64,000 nt of DNA, taken from assembly GCF_900114615.1 (NCBI RefSeq), contig NZ_FOTS01000005.1, forward strand, positions 62,001 to 126,000. The letters run 5' to 3'. The notes under the pieces were generated by a model. It made no database searches. It had not been told where the DNA came from and saw only the letters and a list, made by a program, of their open reading frames with translations. Made by a program: the position numbers and the translations under genes. The stretch comes from Pelosinus propionicus DSM 13327 (GTDB lineage Bacteria; Bacillota; Negativicutes; DSM-13327). Below are positions 1 through 9,345 of the stretch, in pieces. Position 1 is the first letter of the stretch, and each line of letters begins with the position of its first letter.

Positions 1-1
1 T

Positions 2-301
2 AAGAATGCCGTAGTTGATATTCAATCCGATAAAATAAAAGCCAGCAGCAGCTTTGCTTTAGGAGGCTTTGCCAATGTGGCTGTTAGTTTAGAAGGCAAG
101 ATTGTAGGTGACGGACAAAAGATCAAGTTTGTTACGGACCGATTTCTGCTGAATAATCGAATGACTGGTAATTTGGGAGGATCTCTTTTAACAGAGATTC
201 CTTTGGTCGATCTGAATAAGCTGCCTTTTCATGTAAATGTTCGTGACATTGTAATGGAAAACGGGAAAGTGATTTTATATCTAGATAATCGTTCACACTA
301 G
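2..301 (+). CDS. DUF2993 / LmeA-like protein, C-terminal part (5' end outside window)
   Basis: The reading frame is open from the first bases of the window, so this is the last 99 residues of a longer gene. The visible part is a beta-rich pattern ending in a short hydrophobic strand (GKVILYL), with an IPLVDLNKLPF segment typical of the DUF2993 (LmeA-like phospholipid-binding) family. Family members are usually exported lipid-binding proteins; the signal peptide would lie upstream and cannot be checked. A GTG at 77 could be mistaken for a start, but coding clearly continues upstream of it. A terminator-like hairpin follows about 100 bases downstream, so the gene probably ends its transcription unit. 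The family call rests on pattern only. Confidence 0.6.
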   Translation, partial: KNAVVDIQSDKIKASSSFALGGFANVAVSLEGKIVGDGQKIKFVTDRFLLNNRMTGNLGGSLLTEIPLVDLNKLPFHVNVRDIVMENGKVILYLDNRSH

Positions 302-399
302 TGTATTAGCTGCACTAAAACCATTACATCATTTAGTACATTTCTTATTCTTACGACATGCAAGCGAAGGAATGAGGCATTAGGGTGGAGGCTGTACGA

Positions 400-423
400 G
401 CCCTTGATAGGGCAATTTTTTTT
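400..423 (+). terminator. Intrinsic terminator
   Basis: A GCCCT/AGGGC stem with a TGAT loop is followed by eight T residues. It sits in the 429-base gap between the DUF2993 and DUF5693 genes. The gap otherwise holds the palindromic repeat at 485-552 and no convincing gene. Confidence 0.7.
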
Positions 424-484
424 GCAATTACAAATGCTGTACAATGCATCCCGTCCCTTTTATCCGATTAAAATAATATTGATC

Positions 485-552
485 TGTCATTTCGAGCATA
501 GCGAAGCAATCTTCTGTCTGCTAAGAGATTGCTTCACTATGTTTGCAATGAT
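485..552. repeat. Intergenic palindromic repeat, family A, copy 1
   Basis: This is an imperfect inverted repeat with the arms TCATTtCGAGC-N-GAAGCAATCT and AGAGATTGCTTC-N-GCAATGA. The same arrangement recurs at 6662, 18489, 25012 and 29577, always between genes. It can fold as a long hairpin in either strand. Short open frames that cross it are not believable genes. Confidence 0.8.
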
Positions 553-730
553 GAAAAAGCACATTTGTATTTTTTCTTATGGCGCACAGTTTTTTATAAA
601 AATTATCCTTAAAAAGCAGGATATTGGAGTGTTCTGCCAGAATATGATGAAGTTGCATAAAGTATTGCAACTAGGGGTTACAATAGTGTTTATATGACCG
701 TATTTGATAGATAAGGTGGGATAGATTGTT

Positions 731-2782
731 TTGAGAGAGTTTAAGTATAATAAGATATTATTACTGTGCATCGTCATCGGTCTAGCAGCAGCTTTAACCA
801 TTGTCTGGCAGCGCCATAAAATAGAAGAAAGCAGCACGATCATTGAGATGGTTATGGAGTATGAAGATGTTGTGGAATTGGCTCAGCTTGAGGGAGTTCC
901 GACTGACCATGTAATGCAGCGCATGAAAGAAGCTGGAATTACTTCTCTGGCGGTATATGAGACTACACTGGAGAAATTAAATAAAAGCGGCAAGGTAGCT
1001 GTTTTGTCGGGTGCCCAATTGATGCAGCAGTATTATACAGGCATGCAGGGAGATGTAGTTTGGCGTAACTTGATAGAAACAGGCCGCATTCAAGCAGAAG
1101 ATGTTTATGTTGTTGGACGTGATCCGCAAGTTTTTGCGGAAGTAAAGGAAGATCTAATTGAAAGGTTAAGCCCTGAGAGAGTAACAGTCCTTGACAGCCA
1201 GCGTCAGATTTTAGCTGTGAAAGCAAATTATGAAAAAGTAGTAAAATGGAATCTTGGCTTGCCCTCCGATGAAATGCGGTATGTATCTGGCCAAGGATTT
1301 TATATAGTAGCAAGGCCGAGCAATTATACTAAAGTGGAAAAAGAAAATGTAGAAGGCGTATTCGACCGATTGTCAGGGATTGAAAATGTTTCTGCACTGA
1401 TATTTGTTGGTGATGAGGCTTTGGGGTATCCTGATTTGCTGCCTTTGACTTTGGAGAAGGTCAAAGGCAAACAACTGACATTAGGGTTAATTGAACATCC
1501 TTTGCAATTGCAATTTTTTAAACAAGAGGGACTTGTCCCTATGGCTATCGCTAATGATTACAAAGCAGCTCGTGTATATGTGATTCCTAAAGATGAACAA
1601 CCTAAATTAAAATCAGCCGAAGCAGTACAGCGTTGGATTGTAACGGATCAAGAACGCAATATACGCATTAATCTGCTTCGAAAATATGATAAAGCAGAAC
1701 CAGGTAAAACTCTTTTAGAAACGAATTTGGAGTATGTAGCCAATGTGAGAGATGGCCTAATTGCCAGTGGTTTTTCTATTGGTAAAGCTGGAGTCTTTCA
1801 TCCCTATTTTCCTAATATCTTTTTATTAGTGGCAATTACAGTTGGAGCTGTGGCTGCGGGAGTATTATTTTTATCTTTAGTGCGTCCGTTTCCTGTCGGC
1901 TATCAATATGCATTATTTCTTTTACTCTCTCTTGTCTTTGCATTTCCCTTGCTAAAAGGCAGTGGCAATGCAGTGCGTCAGGCAGTAGCTTTATGTAGTG
2001 CCGTTATTTTTCCTGTTTTAGCGATGACGTGGCAGCTTGACCGTTGGAGGAAGATGTCGATAGAAGGCCGGGGAAGTCTAATGGGAATTATAAAAGATGG
2101 AATAGGCGGTTTGATCATTACTGTAATGCTCTCCATGGTTGGTGGTATGTATGTGGCAGCTGTATTAGGTGATGTACGTTTCTTTCTGGAAATGGAAATA
2201 TTTCGAGGCGTAAAAGTGACTTTTGTGGCTCCCTTGCTTCTCATTACCATAATCTACTTAGCGCGGTATAATCTATTTGAAAACGAAGTAGAAGATGAAA
2301 AAGATATTTGGAGTCAGGTTGTAAAATTACTGAATTATCCTCTGTACATTAAAACCTTATTAATAGCTGCTCTGGTAGCCGTTGGTGCTTGGGTCTTTAT
2401 TGGCAGATCCGGTCATACTGCAGGTGTGCCTGTATTGGATATCGAATTAAAAATGCGGGCCTTTTTGGAAAGAGCCATGTATGCCAGACCACGAGGCAAA
2501 GAATTTATGATTGGGCATCCTGCTTTTTTCTTAGCAGTTATGGCTTTGTATCGCAAATGGCCGCGGGTGGTACACTATGCAATGATTGTAGTTGCTACGA
2601 TTGCTCAAGGCTCTTTAGTTGAAACCTTTGCCCATTTGCGGACTCCAGTGCTAATGTCTTTTGTTCGCGGTATAGATGGCATGGTAGCAGGGATTGGTGT
2701 AGGTATAGTAGCAGTACTTGCCGTTCAAGTACTTTGTTACTTGTCTGTTGTCCTAGGAAGGAGACCTGTTAAGAATGAGTGA
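731..2782 (+). CDS. DUF5693 family multi-spanning membrane protein
   Basis: The protein has 683 residues. It has one N-terminal membrane anchor (about residues 8-26, LLLCIVIGLAAALTIVW), then a soluble extracytoplasmic region of about 330 residues, then a membrane domain of roughly eight hydrophobic segments from about residue 355 to the end. This matches the DUF5693 family, which is typically found next to csaB in Firmicutes; its biochemical role is not established. The chosen TTG start has AAGGTGGG about ten bases upstream. The gene overlaps csaB by 8 bases, so the two are almost certainly co-translated. A role in export or assembly of a pyruvylated cell-wall polymer is inference from this neighbour. 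Confidence 0.8.
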   Translation: MREFKYNKILLLCIVIGLAAALTIVWQRHKIEESSTIIEMVMEYEDVVELAQLEGVPTDHVMQRMKEAGITSLAVYETTLEKLNKSGKVAVLSGAQLMQQYYTGMQGDVVWRNLIETGRIQAEDVYVVGRDPQVFAEVKEDLIERLSPERVTVLDSQRQILAVKANYEKVVKWNLGLPSDEMRYVSGQGFYIVARPSNYTKVEKENVEGVFDRLSGIENVSALIFVGDEALGYPDLLPLTLEKVKGKQLTLGLIEHPLQLQFFKQEGLVPMAIANDYKAARVYVIPKDEQPKLKSAEAVQRWIVTDQERNIRINLLRKYDKAEPGKTLLETNLEYVANVRDGLIASGFSIGKAGVFHPYFPNIFLLVAITVGAVAAGVLFLSLVRPFPVGYQYALFLLLSLVFAFPLLKGSGNAVRQAVALCSAVIFPVLAMTWQLDRWRKMSIEGRGSLMGIIKDGIGGLIITVMLSMVGGMYVAAVLGDVRFFLEMEIFRGVKVTFVAPLLLITIIYLARYNLFENEVEDEKDIWSQVVKLLNYPLYIKTLLIAALVAVGAWVFIGRSGHTAGVPVLDIELKMRAFLERAMYARPRGKEFMIGHPAFFLAVMALYRKWPRVVHYAMIVVATIAQGSLVETFAHLRTPVLMSFVRGIDGMVAGIGVGIVAVLAVQVLCYLSVVLGRRPVKNE

Positions 2783-3908
2783 GATTGTTATTTCAGGATA
2801 TTATGGTTTTGGCAATGCTGGCGATGAAGCTATGCTGGCGGCCATGATCGAGGTATTGACTGAACTTGCATCCGATATAAAAATTACAGTGATCTCCGGT
2901 AACCCAGAAGATACTTGCAGGCGTCACGGGGTCGAGGCTGTATATCGTTTAAACTTTCCTGAAATTATCAAAGTTTTATCCCGAAGTGAGCTGCTAATTA
3001 GCGGTGGCGGCAGCCTACTTCAGGATGTCACCAGTGAACGCAGCTTATATTATTATCTGAGCATTATGATGCTAGCGAAAAAATTGGGAACTCCGGTTAT
3101 GCTCTATGCGCAGGGAATTGGTCCAGTACGTGGCACCTTGGCAAGGAGTGCCATGGGTTATATTGGTAATAGGGTGGATTTAATTACTGTCAGAGATGAA
3201 GGCTCTCTTGCAGAATTAAAGCGTCTGAATGTAGTAAAGCCGCCAATTTATGTAACTGCAGACCCAGTACTGGCAATGCATCAGGTGGATAAACAAATAG
3301 GCCGGAGAATTTTACGCAATGCGGGGGTAGAGGGCAATGTGCCTCTGATTGGTATATCGGTGCGTGAATGGAAGGATTGGAAACATTATAAAGACGTATT
3401 AGTAGAAGCCGCCAATCAATTAGGAGAAGAATTTGGGGCAAGAATTGTATTTTTGCCCATGCAATGGCCGGAGGATTGTGCGGTATCGAAAAGAATGGCC
3501 ATTCGTACGAAATCCAAGGCCGTCGTACTCACAGAAGAATATACCACCAGTGAATTATTATCTTTAGTGGGAAACTTTGATATGCTGATTGGTATTCGGC
3601 TTCATGCCTTAATCTTTGCTGCAGTGATGCACGTGCCAATGGTAGGGATTTCTTATGATCCTAAAATTGATCGTTTTTTAGAGTCTTTGGGAGAATGTCA
3701 TGCTGGGGATTTGCAAAATTTAAATGTTCAGAGTTTGGTAGAAAAAGTACGCCAGTTATGGCCGACAAGCAAAGAAGCAAAGCAATCCAAAGTAGAGCAG
3801 AGTACATATCTTAGGGATAAGGCATTTCAAAATGCGGAACTAGCGTTGGAACTCATTTCTAAAAGAAAGTGGGGGAAGGCAAATCATGAAAAAAATAATA
3901 TGGCGTGA
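2775..3908 (+). CDS. csaB: Polysaccharide pyruvyl transferase CsaB
   Basis: The protein has 377 residues, the usual size for CsaB. It opens with ISGYYGFGNAGDEAMLAAM, the characteristic N-terminal glycine-rich motif, and carries the later SGGGSLLQD and GIRLHALIFAA motifs of the pyruvyl transferase family. CsaB transfers pyruvate from phosphoenolpyruvate to a secondary cell-wall polysaccharide, and the ketal can anchor SLH-domain surface proteins. The gene overlaps DUF5693 upstream by 8 bases and the YitT gene downstream by 23 bases, so translation of all three is probably coupled. No SLH protein is encoded in the window. Confidence 0.93.
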   Translation: MSEIVISGYYGFGNAGDEAMLAAMIEVLTELASDIKITVISGNPEDTCRRHGVEAVYRLNFPEIIKVLSRSELLISGGGSLLQDVTSERSLYYYLSIMMLAKKLGTPVMLYAQGIGPVRGTLARSAMGYIGNRVDLITVRDEGSLAELKRLNVVKPPIYVTADPVLAMHQVDKQIGRRILRNAGVEGNVPLIGISVREWKDWKHYKDVLVEAANQLGEEFGARIVFLPMQWPEDCAVSKRMAIRTKSKAVVLTEEYTTSELLSLVGNFDMLIGIRLHALIFAAVMHVPMVGISYDPKIDRFLESLGECHAGDLQNLNVQSLVEKVRQLWPTSKEAKQSKVEQSTYLRDKAFQNAELALELISKRKWGKANHEKNNMA

Positions 3909-4731
3909 TTACCTGGGAATTGCAGTAGGAGCGGCTATTACAGCAGTTAGCCTCAATATGTTTTTAATCCCGAATAAAGTGGCAGCAGGTGGTGTCAGTG
4001 GTCTAGCAACAGTGCTGCATTATTTATTGAATTGGCCGGTAGGGATTATTATGCTGGCATTTAATATTCCTTTATTCATTATGGGGCTTAAAGTTATGGG
4101 TGCGCGTTATGGTATTAATACCTTGTTTGGAGCTGCAATGCTTTCGATTGCGATTGATGTGATGGCTCCTTACACACCTGTGCTGACAGGTGATTTACTG
4201 CTCAATTCCTTATATGGCGGTGTTGTAGGCGGCATTGGCATGGGAATTGTTTTTCGCTTTAAAGGCAATACTGCAGGGACAGCTTTAGCGGCTGTTATTT
4301 TGAATAAATTATTAGGGATTCGCGTTGGCCAAGCCATGATGGCGGCTGATTTTTTTGTAATTGTTTTTGCCGGTTTGGCCTTTAAAAGTGCTGAACTTTC
4401 ATTATATGCGTTGATTTCGATTTTTGTGACAGGACAGATTGTTGATTTGGTACAAGAGGGTCCTAGCACGTCTAAGGCTTTTTTTGTTATGAGCAGTCAG
4501 CCAAAACAGGTAGCAGATGCTATTATTACGGAAATGGATCGAGGCGTAACCGTTCTCCAAGCAAAAGGCGGTTATACTGGAGATCCCCGTGAAATGCTAT
4601 TGTGTGTAGTAAGTACCAGTGAAGTGACCCAGTTAAAAGAAGTCATTTATCATATTGATTCTAAGGCTTTTGTGATTGTGACCACTGCGCATGAGGTATT
4701 AGGTGAAGGTTTTACAGAAGTAAAAATATAA
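3886..4731 (+). CDS. YitT family membrane protein (DUF161 + DUF2179)
   Basis: The protein has 281 residues. Five or six hydrophobic segments fill residues 8 to about 185 (including the ISLNMFLIPNKVAAGGVSG-type loop region and GGVVGGIGMGIVF), followed by a soluble C-terminal domain of about 85 residues (MDRGVTVLQAKGGYTG) that is the DUF2179 signature. This is the standard YitT architecture. The transported substrate is unknown for the family. The start overlaps the end of csaB by 23 bases and its ribosome binding site, GGGGGAAGG, lies inside csaB. A YitT-family gene (yvjA) also lies near ftsEX/ctpB in Bacillus subtilis, so the location fits. Confidence 0.88.
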   Translation: MKKIIWRDYLGIAVGAAITAVSLNMFLIPNKVAAGGVSGLATVLHYLLNWPVGIIMLAFNIPLFIMGLKVMGARYGINTLFGAAMLSIAIDVMAPYTPVLTGDLLLNSLYGGVVGGIGMGIVFRFKGNTAGTALAAVILNKLLGIRVGQAMMAADFFVIVFAGLAFKSAELSLYALISIFVTGQIVDLVQEGPSTSKAFFVMSSQPKQVADAIITEMDRGVTVLQAKGGYTGDPREMLLCVVSTSEVTQLKEVIYHIDSKAFVIVTTAHEVLGEGFTEVKI

Positions 4732-4757
4732 AAGTTTTATTTAAGGAGGTCATAGAT

Positions 4758-5603
4758 ATGGCTGAAAAACTAACGCAAGAAAAAGTATCCGAATTAGAAA
4801 AATATGCACAGTCTATTCGCTATAGTATTGTAGAAATGGTTACGGAGGCTCAATCTGGTCATCCAGGTGGTTCCTTATCAGCGGCCGATATTCTCACAAC
4901 ACTATACTTTGCTGAGATGAATGTAAATCCTAGCGATCCTCAGGCAGTAGGAAGAGATCGTTTTGTTTTGTCGAAAGGTCATGCTGCTCCTGTGTTGTAT
5001 GCTACATTAGCTGAGAGAGGCTTCTTTCCAAAGGAAGAATTGCTGACGCTGCGTAAAATTGACAGCCGTTTGCAGGGACATCCCAGCATGAAAAATCTGC
5101 CAGGTATTGATATGTCTACCGGATCATTAGGACAGGGCCTGAGCGCTGCTGCAGGATTAGCATTAGCTGCTCGTCTTGATAATAGCGAAAGCCGCGTATA
5201 CACTGTGCTGGGGGATGGTGAGCTGGAGGAAGGTATGGTATGGGAAGCTGCTATGTTTGCTGCCCATTATAAATTGGATAATTTGACTGCTTTTGTAGAT
5301 TTTAATGGATTGCAAATTGATGGTCCTATTTCCGAAGTATTATCACCATTGCCAATCCCAGAGAAGTGGACCGCTTTTAATTGGCATGTGATTCTAGTTG
5401 ATGGACATGATATACAGGCGATCTATGATGCAGTTCAAACTGCTAAAACAATAAAAGGCAAACCTACAATGATCGTTGCCCAAACGATAAAAGGTAAAGG
5501 CGTCTGCCAAATGGAAAATATTGCTGATTGGCATGGTAAGGCTCCAAGTCGTGAACAATGTGATTTGTTTCTGTCCCAACTAAATGAATTAGAAGCAGAA
5601 TAA
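4758..5603 (+). CDS. Transketolase, N-terminal subunit
   Basis: The protein has 281 residues and covers the thiamine-diphosphate-binding half of transketolase. SGHPGGSLSAADI, LSKGHAAPVLYA and the GDGELEEGMVWEA metal/ThDP motif are all present. Full-length transketolase is about 660 residues; here the C-terminal half is the separate next gene, a split arrangement common in Firmicutes and archaea. AAGGAGG stands 10 bases before the ATG. Together the two subunits move two-carbon units between pentose and other sugar phosphates. They could use the D-xylulose-5-phosphate made by the pentulose PTS operon at 54.7-61.2 kb. Confidence 0.95.
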   Translation: MAEKLTQEKVSELEKYAQSIRYSIVEMVTEAQSGHPGGSLSAADILTTLYFAEMNVNPSDPQAVGRDRFVLSKGHAAPVLYATLAERGFFPKEELLTLRKIDSRLQGHPSMKNLPGIDMSTGSLGQGLSAAAGLALAARLDNSESRVYTVLGDGELEEGMVWEAAMFAAHYKLDNLTAFVDFNGLQIDGPISEVLSPLPIPEKWTAFNWHVILVDGHDIQAIYDAVQTAKTIKGKPTMIVAQTIKGKGVCQMENIADWHGKAPSREQCDLFLSQLNELEAE

Positions 5604-5657
5604 AAAATAGGCTGGTTTTAGATGTGTTTATAGGCCAGCCAGTGAGAGGTGTAGAGA

Positions 5658-6593
5658 ATGGGTTTAGCAACTCGTGAAGCATATGGAGAAATACTAAAAG
5701 AACTTGGGGGCAAATATGAAAATATTGTTGTATTAGATGCGGATTTATCCAAATCTACTAAGACAGCTGTATTTGCAAAAGCATTTCCTCAGCGGTTTTT
5801 TAATGTCGGAATTGCAGAACAAAATCTAATGGGTGTAGGAGCAGGATTGGCTGCTGGTGGAAAGATACCATTTGTATCAACTTTTGCCATGTTTGCTGCT
5901 GGCCGGGCTTTTGAACAAATCCGGAATTCCATTTGTTATCCAAAATTGAATGTTAAGATTGCCGCTACGCATGCTGGTTTAACAGTTGGTGAAGATGGGG
6001 CTTCTCATCAAGCCATTGAAGATGTTTCTCTCATGCGCAGCATTCCTAATATGACAGTCATTGTGCCGGCAGATGCTGAAGAAACTCGTAAAGCAGTTGC
6101 TTTTGCAGCTGAATATGACGGCCCTGTTTATATTCGTCTGGGACGTATGGCAGTTCCTGATTTATTTGCTGCTGATTATACTTTCGAGCATGGTAAGGCT
6201 GTACAGCTGGAAGATGGTAAAGATGTTACTATTATTGCAACTGGCATTATGGTTGGTGCTGCAAAAGAAGCTGCTAAGCAATTACAAGATGCAGGTATCA
6301 GCGCCAGAGTGCTGAATATCCATACCATTAAACCGATCGATAAGGATGCGATCGTAAAGGCTGCTGCTGATACAGGTGCCATTGTCACTTGTGAGGAACA
6401 CAGCATCATTGGCGGATTAGGCAGTGCTGTTGCGGAAGTACTAGTAGAAAACAGTCCTGTTCCCATGGAACGTATAGGTGTATGCGATACCTTTGGTGAG
6501 TCTGGCATACCTAGTGCTCTTTTGAAAAAATATCATTTAACTGCGGAAGATATTGCTGCAGCTGCTAAAAAAGTAATTAGCCGCAAGAAATAA
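5658..6593 (+). CDS. Transketolase, C-terminal subunit
   Basis: The protein has 311 residues and carries the central pyrimidine-binding domain (VLDADLSKSTKT, FNVGIAEQNLMGVGAGLA with the catalytic glutamate in GIAEQN) and the C-terminal transketolase domain (CEEHSIIGGLGSAVAE). It is the partner of the preceding N-terminal subunit, 54 bases away, and both end before a terminator at 6607. The same split architecture occurs in DXP-synthase-like proteins, but the paired N-terminal gene and the sequence pattern favour transketolase. Confidence 0.94.
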   Translation: MGLATREAYGEILKELGGKYENIVVLDADLSKSTKTAVFAKAFPQRFFNVGIAEQNLMGVGAGLAAGGKIPFVSTFAMFAAGRAFEQIRNSICYPKLNVKIAATHAGLTVGEDGASHQAIEDVSLMRSIPNMTVIVPADAEETRKAVAFAAEYDGPVYIRLGRMAVPDLFAADYTFEHGKAVQLEDGKDVTIIATGIMVGAAKEAAKQLQDAGISARVLNIHTIKPIDKDAIVKAAADTGAIVTCEEHSIIGGLGSAVAEVLVENSPVPMERIGVCDTFGESGIPSALLKKYHLTAEDIAAAAKKVISRKK

Positions 6594-6606
6594 ATACCAA
6601 TACCAA

Positions 6607-6648
6607 TAAAATGCCCCTCGCATGCATACACATGTAGAGGGGAATTTT
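6607..6648 (+). terminator. Terminator-like hairpin after transketolase
   Basis: CCCCTC (6614-6619) pairs with GAGGGG (6637-6642), and CATG pairs with CATG inside the loop. Flanking AAAAT and ATTTT lengthen the stem. The T tract is short (ATTTTATTG). Confidence 0.65.
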
Positions 6649-6661
6649 ATTGTCTAGGTTG

Positions 6662-6730
6662 TGTCATTGCGAGCATAGCGAAGCAATCCCCTCTTTGTTA
6701 AGAGATTGCTTCGCTGTGCTCGCAAAGACA
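6662..6730. repeat. Intergenic palindromic repeat, family A, copy 2
   Basis: This is the best-preserved copy. GTCATTGCGAGCATAGCGAA and CAATCCC form one side; AGAGATTGCTTCGCTGTGCT followed by CGCAAAGAC forms the other. It lies directly upstream of the M50 protease gene. An in-frame start codon inside this repeat (6706) would extend that gene, but it is rejected because the sequence is repeat and a better ribosome binding site lies downstream. Confidence 0.85.
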
Positions 6731-6801
6731 ACATGAAAATGAAACTGGGCTGCGGCAAAAGAATGTATGAACCTTTTTTTATGGTGTATGGAGGGGAAAG
6801 G

Positions 6802-7551
6802 ATGAAGGCATGGCGGGTTGTCAGTTTAGGCAGGCGGATGCTAAGTAAGTTAGCACTTTGTATGATGGGCTTTATTGCTATGCTGAAGATGGGGTCTACA
6901 GTAGCGATGGCGGTGTCAATGATCATTTCGATTCTGGTATATGCGCTGGCGTTTGGTTTAAAATTTGCTGTTGGATTTGTAATTTTACTGCTTTTGCATG
7001 AATGTGGGCATTTGGTGGCATCTAAAGTGGTTGGCTTGCCTGTTTCACGACCTATTTTTATACCTTTTCTTGGCGCTGTTATACGCATCAAGAAGTTGCC
7101 AGTCAACGCTAAAATGGAGGCTAATGTGGCAATCGGCGGACCTGCCATGGGGACATTGAGTGCGTTACTTTGTCTGGCATTTTACTTATGGACGGACAGT
7201 TTATTAATGCTGGTTCTTTCCTATACAGCCTGTCTTTTAAATTTATTTAATCTCATTCCTTGTGATCCTCTAGATGGAGGACGCATTGCTGTTGCCGTAA
7301 CTCACCGTCTTTGGTGGCTGGGAAGCCTAATTATTGGCATACTATTCCTGCAAACATACAGTTTTTTTTTATTTATATTCTTTTTGTTTTCATTATACAG
7401 AACTTGGAAGAATGTCGATGTCGAGGAGAATTATTCTTATTATCAGCTTACCATGAAACAGCGTTTAGCAGTAGGCTGGTGGTATTTTGGTCTAGTGATT
7501 GTATTAGGAATCACCACGTTATATATTGGAGCAATTTTTCACGGGACATAG
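6802..7551 (+). CDS. M50 (site-2-protease-like) membrane metalloprotease
   Basis: The protein has 249 residues and several hydrophobic segments. The zinc site is visible as HECGH at about residues 66-70 inside a membrane segment, and the third ligand motif NLIPCDPLDGG lies around residues 150-160. These two motifs define intramembrane S2P/M50 proteases, which cut membrane-bound regulators or remnant signal peptides. The start at 6802 is chosen because GGAGGGG stands just upstream; in-frame starts further upstream fall in repeat A. The substrate cannot be deduced from the neighbours, which are transketolase upstream and ftsE downstream after a 210-base gap with no recognisable feature. Confidence 0.85.
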   Translation: MKAWRVVSLGRRMLSKLALCMMGFIAMLKMGSTVAMAVSMIISILVYALAFGLKFAVGFVILLLLHECGHLVASKVVGLPVSRPIFIPFLGAVIRIKKLPVNAKMEANVAIGGPAMGTLSALLCLAFYLWTDSLLMLVLSYTACLLNLFNLIPCDPLDGGRIAVAVTHRLWWLGSLIIGILFLQTYSFFLFIFFLFSLYRTWKNVDVEENYSYYQLTMKQRLAVGWWYFGLVIVLGITTLYIGAIFHGT

Positions 7552-7761
7552 TAACGCAATCCCCTGCTTAAAGTTTACCGCTGCTTGTAATAGCAATTAG
7601 TAGAACGTGTTCTGATGTAAGCAGCTTAATTTCTACAAATTACTACTTTGTAAAAGTTGGATAATGAAAATTAATAGCAAAAAAAAGGGATTTGGCTATT
7701 AACGTCAAAGATTTAATATTAGAATTGAAATTTTTCTGGTTGTTGGGAGAGTGACGGAAGT

Positions 7762-8448
7762 TTGATTCATTTAGATGGTGTTTCTAAAATTTATGACAAT
7801 GGTTGTGTCGCCCTCTCCGATATTACGCTTGACATTCCAAAAGGTGATTTTGTATTTGTGGTAGGTCCTAGTGGTGCAGGTAAGTCCACTTTTATAAAAT
7901 TGATTTTTAGGGAGGAACTTCCGACAAAGGGTAAATTAATTGTCAATGGTCGTAATGTTGGTGAGTTAGAGCCTTCAGAGATACCATATCTGAGGCGTAA
8001 TTTAGGTATCGTGTTTCAGGATTATAGATTGCTGCCCAATAAAACCGTATATGAGAATGTAGCTTTTGCCATGCAGGTAATTGAGTCATCGCGCCGTGAT
8101 ATTCAAAAACGGGTCTCTCATGTATTGGACTTGGTTGGTTTACGTCATAAAGCTAAAAATTTTCCAGGCGAGTTATCTGGCGGTGAGCAGCAGCGTATTG
8201 CGATTGCGCGGGCGATTGTTAATAATCCCGTGGTAGTCATTGCAGATGAGCCCACTGGTAATCTTGATCCAGAAACGTCTTGGGAAATTATGAAGATTTT
8301 TGAACGAATTAATCGAGATGGGACTACTATAGTGATGGCTACACATGATAAAACTGTGGTGGATGCTATGAAAAAGCGTGTTATTGCCATTGAAAAAAGC
8401 CGTGTTGCTCGGGATCAGGTGAAAGGAGTATACGGCTATGAAGATTAG
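7762..8448 (+). CDS. ftsE: Cell division ATP-binding protein FtsE
   Basis: The protein has 228 residues, the usual length. Walker A (GPSGAGKST, about residue 35), the Q-loop (VFQDYRLLP), the ABC signature LSGGEQQR (about residue 138) and Walker B (VVIADEPTGNLD) are all present. It starts at TTG. FtsE with FtsX forms an ABC-type complex that turns ATP hydrolysis into activation of a peptidoglycan hydrolase at the division site or lateral wall. It overlaps ftsX by 11 bases and is followed by an M23 hydrolase gene, the likely client. Confidence 0.96.
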   Translation: MIHLDGVSKIYDNGCVALSDITLDIPKGDFVFVVGPSGAGKSTFIKLIFREELPTKGKLIVNGRNVGELEPSEIPYLRRNLGIVFQDYRLLPNKTVYENVAFAMQVIESSRRDIQKRVSHVLDLVGLRHKAKNFPGELSGGEQQRIAIARAIVNNPVVVIADEPTGNLDPETSWEIMKIFERINRDGTTIVMATHDKTVVDAMKKRVIAIEKSRVARDQVKGVYGYED

Positions 8449-9325
8449 AACCATGGAATATTTTATTAAAGAAGCTCTTTCTTCTCTAAGACGCAACGGG
8501 TTAATGAGCTTCGCATCCGTGACTACGGTAGCTTTATCCCTGCTCATTTTGGGGATGTTTCTAGTTATGGTACTTAACTTAAATAATATGGCTTCTACAT
8601 TGGAATCCCAGGTGCAAATTTCGGTATATTTGCAGGATGGTTTAACGGATCTTGAAATGCGTGAGGTGGGAACTCGTATCACCAAAATTCCCGGTGTTGT
8701 GCAAGTGAATTTTGTGGGAAAAGAAGAAGCTATGAGTCGTTTTAAAGAACGTCTAGGTGAGCAGCAAGGCCTGCTGAATGCATTAGGTGAGGCAAACCCT
8801 TTACCAAATGCTTTTGAAGTCAAGGTGGACAAGACTGAACGTGTAAAAGCTGCTGCTCAGGCTATGATGCAGTTTAAAGGGGTAGAAAATGCTAAATTTG
8901 GTCAGGAAGTAGTCGAACAGTTATTTGCTTTAACAAAAATGGTGCGTATTTTTGGTTTGATTATTATCGTATTTCTGGCCCTGGCTGCTCTTTTTATTAT
9001 TTCAAACACCATTCGAATTACGGTATTTGCCCGGCGTAAGGAGATTGGCATCATGAAATATGTAGGGGCTACCAATTGGTTTATTCGCTGGCCTTTCTTA
9101 TTGGAAGGTATGATGTTAGGGTTTGGTGGGGCATTAGTTGCAGTCTTGTTTTTAAACGAAACCTATGGGGTTCTAATCCATCAAGTATATGAATCCTTGG
9201 CCTTTCTACCGCTAATTCCCCAATACCCGTTTATTACGAATATTAGTGTAGTGCTATTAGTGACAGGAACAGTAATTGGTGCTTTAGGCAGTACAATATC
9301 ACTACGTCGCTATATGCAAGTATAG
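8438..9325 (+). CDS. ftsX: Cell division protein FtsX (permease-like)
   Basis: The protein has 295 residues. It has a first membrane segment at about residues 22-45, an extracellular loop domain (SQVQISVYLQDGLTD onward) of about 110 residues, and three C-terminal membrane segments with the FtsX motif RRKEIGIMKYVGATNWFIRWPF split around the cytoplasmic loop. A strong GAAAGGAG precedes the ATG inside the end of ftsE. It transmits ATPase activity of FtsE across the membrane. The next gene starts 21 bases later and encodes a coiled-coil M23 protein, which the extracellular loop probably binds. Confidence 0.95.
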   Translation: MKIRTMEYFIKEALSSLRRNGLMSFASVTTVALSLLILGMFLVMVLNLNNMASTLESQVQISVYLQDGLTDLEMREVGTRITKIPGVVQVNFVGKEEAMSRFKERLGEQQGLLNALGEANPLPNAFEVKVDKTERVKAAAQAMMQFKGVENAKFGQEVVEQLFALTKMVRIFGLIIIVFLALAALFIISNTIRITVFARRKEIGIMKYVGATNWFIRWPFLLEGMMLGFGGALVAVLFLNETYGVLIHQVYESLAFLPLIPQYPFITNISVVLLVTGTVIGALGSTISLRRYMQV

Positions 9326-9345
9326 AGGGTAGCAGGAGGGATTGG

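Noticed and set aside
404-697. Open frame of 97 codons in the first large gap
   Set aside because: It crosses the terminator and palindromic repeat A, lacks a ribosome binding site and has no protein-like pattern.
6706-6801. N-terminal extension of the M50 protease gene
   Set aside because: The extension is encoded by repeat A, and GGAGGGG in front of ATG 6802 gives a better start.
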